Source of the DNA: Actinomycetes bacterium
GTDB taxonomy: Bacteria > Actinomycetota > Actinomycetes > Mycobacteriales > Mycobacteriaceae
Assembly: GCA_023417985.1 (NCBI GenBank)
Contig: JAEZDV010000168.1
Coordinates: 1-11,216, forward strand
Reading direction: 5' to 3'
DNA length: 11,216 bases
Shown: positions 5,791 to 11,216 of the stretch, piece by piece
How positions within the stretch are numbered: position 1 is the stretch's first letter
Layout: every line of letters starts with the position of its first letter
Notes under the pieces: generated by a model
The model's database searches: none
Told to the model about the DNA's origin: nothing
The model's input: only the letters and a program-made list of their open reading frames with translations
Program-made: the position numbers and the translations under genes

Positions 5791-6462
5791 GTGGACCAAG
5801 CGCCGCTCGTTCGCAGTACGACGCCGGAATCGGAGTCACTGCTCGATCGCGCATATCACGACGCGCTCGAACAACCCGACGAGGACGACCGCACCCGGAC
5901 GCGCCTCCTCGACGCCGCATACGAGCAGTTCTGCCGGCTCGGGATCCAGCGCTCGTCGATGGAGGACATCGCGCGACGCGCCCAGTTGTCACGGATCACG
6001 CTGTACCGGAAGTTCGAGTCGAAGGACGCCCTGGTCGATCAGGTCGTCCTTCGCGAGATCCGCCGCTATTTCACGCAGTTCCTCGACGACATCGCACGCG
6101 CCGATAGCGTGGCGGACCGCGTCGTGGCCGGATTCGTCAGTTCGCTCCGTACCGTGCGGACCAATCCCCTGATCGGCGGCCTCCTCGAAGCGGAACCCAC
6201 GGTGCTCGCGGGTTCCGTTGTGGGCAACGGCGAGGAGATGCTCGCCACCGTGCGAGCATTCGTCGCTGGTCAGCTCGGGCGCGAGCAACGGGCCGGGAAC
6301 GTCCCGCCCACCCTGGACACGGATCTGGTCGCCGAGATGATGGTGCGGGTCTCCGCGTCGTTCCTCACGTTCCCGAGCCGTCTCGTCGACCTCGACGACG
6401 ACACCCAGCTCGCCGCGATCGCACGACAATTCCTCGTGCCGATGCTCGACCCGGGCCGATAG
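5791..6462 (+). CDS. TetR-family regulator divergent from lcp (LcpR candidate)
   Basis: The 223-aa TetR-type regulator has a helix-turn-helix at about residues 34-80. Its core is SSMEDIARRAQLSRITLYRKF, followed by ESKDALV. A ligand-binding helical domain follows. It has an unusually long, acidic and serine-rich N-terminal tail (about 33 residues) before the DNA-binding domain. TetR regulators called LcpR lie divergent from lcp in Gordonia polyisoprenivorans and repress it; the same arrangement here makes this the likely repressor. The ligand (perhaps a rubber-cleavage product) and its operator are not shown by the sequence. The GTG start is supported by AGGAGG 5 nt upstream. The gene converges on the MFS transporter gene with 37 bp between them, in which I see no terminator. 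A role only at a distant target is less likely but not excluded. Confidence 0.88.
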   Translation: MDQAPLVRSTTPESESLLDRAYHDALEQPDEDDRTRTRLLDAAYEQFCRLGIQRSSMEDIARRAQLSRITLYRKFESKDALVDQVVLREIRRYFTQFLDDIARADSVADRVVAGFVSSLRTVRTNPLIGGLLEAEPTVLAGSVVGNGEEMLATVRAFVAGQLGREQRAGNVPPTLDTDLVAEMMVRVSASFLTFPSRLVDLDDDTQLAAIARQFLVPMLDPGR

Positions 6463-6499
6463 TCGGGGCGCGGAAACGGCGGAGTACCGAGACCTGCGC

Positions 6500-7822
6500 T
6501 CACCCGCTTTCCGGAGCGCGGACGGCGAGCAGCGCGGCGAGGCCCACCGCGAGAACGAGCAGGAGACCGACGATGCCGGCCCGATCGGTGGCGAACCACC
6601 ACGCGAAGAATCCGAACAGCGTCGGCGCGAGGAACGACACCGCACGACCGGTGGTCGCGTAGAGGCCGAACATCTGACCTTCCCGGCCGGGCGGGGTGAG
6701 CCTGACCAGGAACGTGCGGGCCGACGACTGGGCAGGACCGACGAACAGACACAGCACGAGACCGAAGATCCAGAACATCGTCGGCCCCGACACCACCAGC
6801 AGCACCGTTCCGGCCGCGATCATCGCGACGAGCGAACCGACGATGACGGTCTTGGGGCCGAGCCGGTCGTCGATGCGTCCCGCGGCAATAGCGCCGAGCG
6901 CAGAGACCACATTGGCTGCGACACCGAAAAGCAACACGTCCGCCGCGCTGATTCCGTAGACGTTGACCGCCAGGACCGCACCGAAGGTGAACACACCCGC
7001 CAGACCGTCCCGGAACAACGCGGACGCACCCAGATAACCGATGGTGCGGCGGTCGGCCTGCCACAACCGACGCAGATCGCGCCACAGCACGCGGTAGGAC
7101 TCGACGATGCCGACGCGTCGCCTGTCGTCACCGCGTTCGACCGGCTTCTCCGGCACGGCGAACACCACGGGCAATGCGAACAACGCGAACCACATTGCCG
7201 CCAGCAGCGCCACGAGCCGGATGTTGGCACCCCCTTCGGTGGAGACACCGAGCAGACCGCGTACGTCCCCGTCACCGGCGATGAATCCGGCATAGCAGAG
7301 CAACAACAGCACGATGCCGCCGAAATACCCCATGGCCCAACCGAATCCCGACACCCGGCCGACGTTGCCCTCCGTCGAGACCTGCCGCAGCATCGCGTTG
7401 TACGGGACCTGCGCAAGTTCGGCGCCCACAGACGCGATTCCGAGCAACACGAGTCCGAGCCAGAGGTAGCTGTAGTCGTCGCGCACGAAGTACATACCGG
7501 CCATCGCGGCCACGGTCAGCGCCGTCAGGATCGCAAGAGACCATTTGCGGCGACCGGCCGCGTCGAACCTCTGACCGAAGATCGGTGCCGTCACGGCGAT
7601 CAGCGCGCCCGAGATGCCCAGCGCCCAACCGAGCCACGCGGACGCCGGCACGGTGCCGGGCAGGTCGTCGCCGACAGCGTCGGTGAGGTAGACCGAGAAG
7701 ACGAAGGTGAGGATCACCGCATGGAATGCCGAGGATCCCCAGTCCCACAGACCCCACGCGAAGACCTGTTTCTTCGTCGCGGCACCCCCGACCCCGGCCG
7801 GAGCGTGCGTGTGTGCGCTCAT
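6500..7822 (-). CDS. MFS transporter, Atg22/UMF1-type (Rv2508c-like)
   Basis: The 440-aa integral membrane protein belongs to the major facilitator superfamily. The opening signature WDWGSSAF (26-33) with LTFVFSVYLTDAVG just after it is typical of the Atg22/UMF1 branch. About twelve hydrophobic segments are spread along the chain, and an RFDAAGRRKW loop (85-94) resembles the MFS loop 2-3 motif. A short histidine/alanine-rich cytoplasmic N-terminus precedes the first span. The substrate is unknown; relatives include putative amino-acid effluxers. Its position before a CmrA-type SDR matches my memory of the membrane protein Rv2508c. The ATG at 7822 is 7 nt downstream of a minus-strand TAGGCT -10 box (7835-7830), so the mRNA is probably leaderless. 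The 111-bp gap to the divergent SDR gene holds both promoters. Confidence 0.9.
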   Translation of the reverse strand: MSAHTHAPAGVGGAATKKQVFAWGLWDWGSSAFHAVILTFVFSVYLTDAVGDDLPGTVPASAWLGWALGISGALIAVTAPIFGQRFDAAGRRKWSLAILTALTVAAMAGMYFVRDDYSYLWLGLVLLGIASVGAELAQVPYNAMLRQVSTEGNVGRVSGFGWAMGYFGGIVLLLLCYAGFIAGDGDVRGLLGVSTEGGANIRLVALLAAMWFALFALPVVFAVPEKPVERGDDRRRVGIVESYRVLWRDLRRLWQADRRTIGYLGASALFRDGLAGVFTFGAVLAVNVYGISAADVLLFGVAANVVSALGAIAAGRIDDRLGPKTVIVGSLVAMIAAGTVLLVVSGPTMFWIFGLVLCLFVGPAQSSARTFLVRLTPPGREGQMFGLYATTGRAVSFLAPTLFGFFAWWFATDRAGIVGLLLVLAVGLAALLAVRAPESG

Positions 7823-7829
7823 GGTGCGC

Positions 7830-7835
7830 AGCCTA
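7830..7835 (-). promoter_or_regulatory. -10 box for a leaderless MFS transcript
   Basis: TAGGCT on the minus strand ends 7 nt before the ATG at 7822, and no Shine-Dalgarno sequence lies between. The same hexamer serves the divergent gene. Confidence 0.55.
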
Positions 7836-7919
7836 AGCCGCGTGTGACCCGATCGTGCCCACAGCGGTGCCGCGAGTCGCGCGGGCCGACGCCGCAGACC
7901 CGCCCGGTCCGCCCCCCGC

Positions 7920-7925
7920 TAGGCT
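7920..7925 (+). promoter_or_regulatory. -10 box for a leaderless cmrA transcript
   Basis: TAGGCT ends 8 nt before GTG 7934 with no Shine-Dalgarno sequence between, so transcription should start at or beside the start codon. It forms a back-to-back pair with the TAGGCT of the MFS gene. Confidence 0.55.
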
Positions 7926-7933
7926 GACCCACC

Positions 7934-8740
7934 GTGACTCTGCCGACTCCCCATCCCGATGCCCGCGCCGTCGTCACCGGAGCTTCTTCCGGTATCGGCG
8001 AAGCCCTCGCCGCCGAACTCGCCGCTCGGGGGCATTCCCTCGTACTCGTCGCGCGCCGCGGTGAGGTGATGGAATCCCTCGCCGAGACGCTGCGTACGAA
8101 GCACCGCGTCGCCGTGGAGGTTCGGGCGTGCGACCTGTCCGACCGTGACGCGCGGGCGGTCCTCGTCGACGAACTCGCCGGCCGCCGCATCAGTATCCTC
8201 TGCAACAACGCAGGGATCGCCACGTTCGGTGCCGTCGCGGAACTCGACCCCGCCTACGAGCGTGCACAGGTCGAGCTGAACGCCGTTGCGGTGCACGACC
8301 TCACCCTCGCGGTGCTCCCGCAGATGGTCGAGCGCAAGTCCGGCGCGATCCTGATGGTGGGCTCCGCTGCCGGCAACATGCCGATCCCGCACAACGCGAC
8401 CTACGCCGCGACCAAGGCCTTCGTCAACACGTTCTCCGAGTCCCTGCGCGGCGAACTCAAAGGCACCGGCGTGCACATCACGTTGCTCGCTCCCGGACCG
8501 GTGCGCACCGAGGAACCGGATCCTGCTGAGGCCTCGATCGTCGACAAGCTGGTGCCCGACTTCCTGTGGATCTCGAGCGCTCACACCGCAAAGGTCTCGC
8601 TCGACGCCCTCGCGTCCAACCGGATGCGCATCGTGCCCGGCGTGATCAGCAAGGCGATGTCGGCGGCGGGACAGTTCGCGCCGCGGTCGGTCTCCGCGCC
8701 CATCGCCGGCGCCTTCTACCGCAAACTGGGCTCCGACTAA
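7934..8740 (+). CDS. cmrA: Short-chain dehydrogenase, mycolate reductase CmrA type (Rv2509)
   Basis: The 268-aa classical SDR should reduce the 3-oxo group of newly condensed mycolate precursors to the hydroxyl of mature mycolic acid, using NADPH. Visible motifs: nucleotide-binding TGASSGIG (15-22), R41-R42 after the second strand, consistent with NADPH preference, NNAG (91-94), N116, and catalytic S144, Y157 and K161 (YAATK). Length and neighbours agree with Rv2509: an MFS gene on one side, then a DUF853 ATPase and orn on the other. The GTG at 7934 is supported by the leaderless TAGGCT promoter and gives a normal SDR N-terminus. Its TAA overlaps the TAG of the opposing ATPase gene (8737-8740). 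Another ketoreductase function cannot be excluded by motif alone; the synteny is the main reason for the specific call. Confidence 0.88.
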   Translation: MTLPTPHPDARAVVTGASSGIGEALAAELAARGHSLVLVARRGEVMESLAETLRTKHRVAVEVRACDLSDRDARAVLVDELAGRRISILCNNAGIATFGAVAELDPAYERAQVELNAVAVHDLTLAVLPQMVERKSGAILMVGSAAGNMPIPHNATYAATKAFVNTFSESLRGELKGTGVHITLLAPGPVRTEEPDPAEASIVDKLVPDFLWISSAHTAKVSLDALASNRMRIVPGVISKAMSAAGQFAPRSVSAPIAGAFYRKLGSD

Positions 8741-10344
8741 CGCCTGCGGCGGCGTCCGGTTCCGAAGATGCTGCGGCCGATCTCCCGGCCCGCCGCGGAC
8801 GCCGCCGACCGCAGGAAACTGTTGACCGCCGGGCTACCCATCGCTCGTTCGATGATCGACGGCTCGTCGTCACGCGCGGACTCCGGCAGGACCTCCCCCG
8901 CACCGGCGGGCAGCGGCGGGGTCTCGAACTCCGGATCGACATCTGGGGCACCGCCCACCGACGCGGACAACTTCTCGTACGCCGATTCGCGGTCGATCGT
9001 GCGGCCGTACTTGCCGTAGAGCGCGCTCGACTGGGCGGCCGCGAGGATCGCGTTCTCCCCCACCGAACCCAGCAGGGAGCGCGGGGGCCGAATTCGGGTC
9101 CAGGCGACGGGGGTGGGCGCACCGGTCTCCGACAACACCGTCACGACGGCTTCGCCGGTTCCGAGTTCCGTCAATGCCCGTCCGAGGTCGTACACGTCCG
9201 TCTCCGGGTAGGTGCGCACCACCTTGTCCAGAGCCTTGCGGTCCTCGGCGGTGAACGCACGCACCGCGTGCTGGATGCGTGCTCCCAGTTGCGACAACAC
9301 CGCCTGGGGCACGTCCGAGGGCAGCTGGGTGCAGAAGATCACCCCGACTCCCTTGGAGCGGATCAGTTTGACGGTCTGCTCGACCTGCCGCAGGAACGCC
9401 TTCGACGCATCGGTGAACAACAGATGCGCCTCGTCGAAGACGAACACCAGCTTCGGCTTCTCGAGATCCCCCACTTCCGGCAACGCCTGGAACAGGTCTG
9501 CGAGCAACCACATCAGGAAGGTGGAGAACAACGCCGGCTGGGTCGCGCGATCGCCCAGTTCGAACAGGCTGATGACGCCGTGGCCGTCCACAACGCGGAG
9601 CAGATCCTCGGTCTCGAACTCCGGTTCACCGAAGAACGTGTCGCCCCCGGAATTTTCGAGATTGACGAGCGCGCGCAGGATCACCCCCGCCGTCGCGCCG
9701 GATACCCCGCCGATGCTCTTCAAGTCTGCTTTCCCCTCGTCGCTCGTCAGGTACCTGACGACCTCCCTCAGGTCCTTCAGATCGAGCAACGCGAGTCCGC
9801 GCTGATCTGCCCAGTGGAAGATCAGGCCGAGTGTGGACTCCTGAGTTGCATTGAGCTCGAGCACTTTGCTCAGCAGGATCGGCCCGAACGAGGTGACGGT
9901 CGCCCGGACCGGGATGGCCGCGCCCTCGGAACCGAGCGAATAGAACTGCACCGGGTAGCCGTGGGGTTCCCACGACTCGTCGCCGGTGTCGATCGCCCGA
10001 GCGACGACCTTCTCCTCGATCTTGCCCTCCCCGGTAAGGCCCGACAGATCACCTTTGACATCGGACATCATCACCGGCACCCCTGCGGCCGACAACTGCT
10101 CCGCGAGCAGTTGCAGCGTTGCGGTCTTTCCGGTCCCGGTAGCTCCGGTGACGAGCCCGTGGCGGTTGAGTGTGGACAGCGGGATGCGGACCTTGGCGGA
10201 CGGGTTCGCCACGCCGTCGACCACGACGGCGCCGAGGTCGAGCGCGGGACCGGTCGCCTCGTATTCGGCGGCGATCCGGGCGGCTGTGCCCGTTGCGCGC
10301 GACGCTTCGCCGGGGTCCTCGGGGAGCTTGTCTCGGTCCGGCAT
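8737..10344 (-). CDS. HerA-like ATPase, DUF853/YjgR family (Rv2510c-like)
   Basis: The 535-aa P-loop ATPase is of the HerA/FtsK-related DUF853 type. Walker A is GATGTGKT (67-74). Walker B with its acidic pair is FVFDEAHLLF (301-310), and CTQLPSDVP (338-346) is the following sensor-like segment. A conserved MSDVKGDLSG region (93-102) follows the P-loop strand. The C-terminus is low-complexity and ends in five arginines. No membrane span or signal is seen, so it should be cytosolic. Relatives are related to DNA-translocating helicases, but the cellular job of this family is unclear to me. AAGGAG 7 nt upstream supports the ATG at 10344. It lies between cmrA and orn in the same order and orientation as Rv2510c, divergent from orn (83 bp) and overlapping cmrA tail to tail. 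A longer frame on the opposite strand (8566-10464) is a shadow. Confidence 0.93.
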   Translation of the reverse strand: MPDRDKLPEDPGEASRATGTAARIAAEYEATGPALDLGAVVVDGVANPSAKVRIPLSTLNRHGLVTGATGTGKTATLQLLAEQLSAAGVPVMMSDVKGDLSGLTGEGKIEEKVVARAIDTGDESWEPHGYPVQFYSLGSEGAAIPVRATVTSFGPILLSKVLELNATQESTLGLIFHWADQRGLALLDLKDLREVVRYLTSDEGKADLKSIGGVSGATAGVILRALVNLENSGGDTFFGEPEFETEDLLRVVDGHGVISLFELGDRATQPALFSTFLMWLLADLFQALPEVGDLEKPKLVFVFDEAHLLFTDASKAFLRQVEQTVKLIRSKGVGVIFCTQLPSDVPQAVLSQLGARIQHAVRAFTAEDRKALDKVVRTYPETDVYDLGRALTELGTGEAVVTVLSETGAPTPVAWTRIRPPRSLLGSVGENAILAAAQSSALYGKYGRTIDRESAYEKLSASVGGAPDVDPEFETPPLPAGAGEVLPESARDDEPSIIERAMGSPAVNSFLRSAASAAGREIGRSIFGTGRRRRR

Positions 10345-10414
10345 ACGGATGCTCCTTCGGCTGTGCGGTGCTACTGCGTTGCCACTGCCGACCTTAACGG
10401 CTCCGACGTCTGGC

Positions 10415-10420
10415 TACGCT
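10415..10420 (+). promoter_or_regulatory. -10 box for a leaderless orn transcript
   Basis: TACGCT ends 7 nt before GTG 10428, without a Shine-Dalgarno sequence. It lies in the 83-bp divergent spacer with the ATPase gene, where no clear -35 box is visible for either side. Confidence 0.55.
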
Positions 10421-10427
10421 GTATCTC

Positions 10428-11027
10428 GTGCAGGACAAACTCGTATGGATCGATTGTGAGATGACCGGGCTGCGGCTCGACAGCGACAAGCTGATCGAGA
10501 TCGCGGCACTGGTAACGGACAGCGAACTCAATGTGCTCGGAGAGGGCGTGGACATCGTCATCCACGCCGACGAGGAGGCACTCGCGGCCATGCCCGACGT
10601 CGTGCAGCAGATGCACGAGCGCTCGGGCCTGACCGAAGAGGTGCGACGCTCGACGGTGGGACTCGCGGAAGCCGAGAAACTGGTGCTCGACTACATCCGC
10701 GAGCACGTCGGCGAGGCGGGAACGGCACCGCTCGCCGGTAACTCGATCGGCACCGACCGGGGATTCATCACCCGCGACATGCCCGAACTCGACAAGTACC
10801 TCCACTACCGGATGGTCGACGTGAGCTCGATCAAGGAGTTGTGCCGCCGCTGGTACCCGCGGATCTACTTCGGTCAGCCGGAGAAGGGCCTGTCCCACCG
10901 CGCGCTCGCCGACATCAAGGAGTCGATCCGCGAACTGCGCTACTACCGGCGCACCGCCTTCGTTCCCGAGCCCGGCCCACCCCCGGAGGACATCGCAGCC
11001 GTGGTAGAGGACTTGGGGCCGGCCTGA
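10428..11027 (+). CDS. orn: Oligoribonuclease
   Basis: The 199-aa 3'-to-5' exoribonuclease of the DEDDh family degrades 2-5-nt RNA (and pGpG-like dinucleotides) to mononucleotides in the cytosol. The catalytic set is complete: D9 and E11 in WIDCEMTGL, D110 in GNSIGTDRGF, then H157 and D162 in SHRALADIKESI. Spacing matches E. coli Orn (D12, E14, D112, H158, D163 as I recall). Compared with E. coli Orn it has a short, proline-rich acidic C-terminal extension (about 179-199), similar in kind to the longer mycobacterial proteins. The GTG at 10428 is the only start that keeps the first catalytic strand, and it has a leaderless TACGCT promoter. The gene is followed by tRNA-His, as I recall for Rv2511-hisT. 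Confidence 0.97.
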   Translation: MQDKLVWIDCEMTGLRLDSDKLIEIAALVTDSELNVLGEGVDIVIHADEEALAAMPDVVQQMHERSGLTEEVRRSTVGLAEAEKLVLDYIREHVGEAGTAPLAGNSIGTDRGFITRDMPELDKYLHYRMVDVSSIKELCRRWYPRIYFGQPEKGLSHRALADIKESIRELRYYRRTAFVPEPGPPPEDIAAVVEDLGPA

Positions 11028-11060
11028 CCTGCCGATTCGTCGTTTTCGGCAAAGTCACGC

Positions 11061-11066
11061 TAGTAT
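11061..11066 (+). promoter_or_regulatory. -10 box of the tRNA-His gene
   Basis: TAGTAT in a GC-rich spacer between orn and the tRNA is a good -10 box. A weak -35 (TTCGTC, 11036-11041) lies 19 bp upstream. It would give a precursor leader of about 40 nt before the mature 5' end. Confidence 0.5.
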
Positions 11067-11111
11067 CTCTACCGCAGGCGCAAGCGGCCCCGGCCACATG
11101 CGAATGCGATG

Positions 11112-11184
11112 GTGAGTGTAGTTCAGTTGGTAGAGCACCAGGTTGTGATCCTGGCTGTCGCGGGTTCGAGTCCCGTCACTCACC
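11112..11184 (+). tRNA. hisT: tRNA-His (anticodon GTG)
   Basis: A complete cloverleaf is visible. The acceptor stem is GTGAGTG (11112-11118) with CACTCAC (11177-11183). The D arm is GTTC/GAGC. The anticodon stem is CCAGG/CCTGG with loop TTGTGAT and anticodon GTG at 11145-11147. The T arm is GCGGG-TTCGAGT-CCCGT. A G at 11111 can serve as the G-1 identity element, pairing with discriminator C73 at 11184. The following bases are CAA, so the 3' CCA is not fully encoded and must be added by the CCA-adding enzyme. The location after orn agrees with mycobacterial synteny. Confidence 0.97.
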
Positions 11185-11190
11185 CAAAAG

Positions 11191-11216
11191 AAGGCCCCCG
11201 CCCGGCGTTGCCGGGG
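11191..11216 (+). terminator. Terminator hairpin after tRNA-His, cut by the window end
   Basis: AAGGCCCCCG (11191-11200) begins an inverted repeat whose 3' arm starts at CGGGG (11212-11216) and is cut off by the end of the window. An internal CCCGGC-GTT-GCCGGG hairpin (11201-11215) is an alternative fold. The A-rich run AAAAGAA just before it suggests a bidirectional terminator with a T-run beyond the window. Confidence 0.55.

Noticed and set aside
8566..10464. 632-codon open frame on the plus strand, longer than the ATPase gene opposite it
   Set aside because: It is the shadow of the ATPase gene. The translation is low-complexity and rich in R, Q, E and H, with no recognisable domain, and the minus-strand frame has Walker motifs, an AAGGAG site and clear family identity.

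Overview
The window looks like chromosome of a high-GC, mycolic-acid-containing actinobacterium (order Mycobacteriales). Rhodococcus, Gordonia or Nocardia fit best. The grounds are uniformly high GC, frequent GTG starts, several start codons only 6-8 nt after a TANNNT -10 box (leaderless mRNAs), and a gene order that I recall from Mycobacterium tuberculosis Rv2508c-Rv2509-Rv2510c-orn-hisT. A mycolate-reductase-type SDR sits in that block. No database was consulted, so family names rest on motifs read in the translations.

Left part (1-4365), fatty-acid desaturation module. A minus-strand operon runs from an FAD/NAD(P)H-[2Fe-2S] oxidoreductase (2702-1581) to a three-histidine-box acyl desaturase of the DesA3 type (1533-313) and then a 73-aa unknown protein (301-80). 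The first two correspond to the Rv3230c-Rv3229c electron-transfer/desaturase pair. Divergent from them is a TetR regulator whose DNA-binding region resembles DesT/FabR, the unsaturated-fatty-acid-responsive repressors. The shared 151-bp intergenic region carries a perfect 8-4-8 palindrome that matches the DesT operator architecture, a consensus TTGACA -35 facing the operon, and a CRP/GlxR-like site. An epoxide-hydrolase-type alpha/beta hydrolase follows the regulator.

Middle (4387-6462), rubber-oxygenase module. A Tat-exported latex clearing protein (Lcp, DUF2236 family) is encoded on the minus strand. It carries the arginine, lysine-threonine, glutamate and heme-histidine positions expected for Lcp. 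A TetR gene is divergent from it, as described for lcpR-lcp pairs. The 177-bp spacer is locally AT-rich and contains two inverted repeats. The protein has no lysine in its first 113 residues, so the distal heme-ligand lysine reported for Streptomyces Lcp K30 cannot be present.

Right part (6500-11216), conserved housekeeping block: an Atg22/UMF1-type MFS transporter (-), the CmrA-type reductase (+), a HerA/DUF853-type ATPase (-), oligoribonuclease orn (+) and tRNA-His(GTG). A probable terminator hairpin is cut by the window end. The stop codons of cmrA and the ATPase overlap tail to tail. No insertion sequence, integrase, CRISPR array or rRNA was seen. The longest stretch without a gene is 177 bp.
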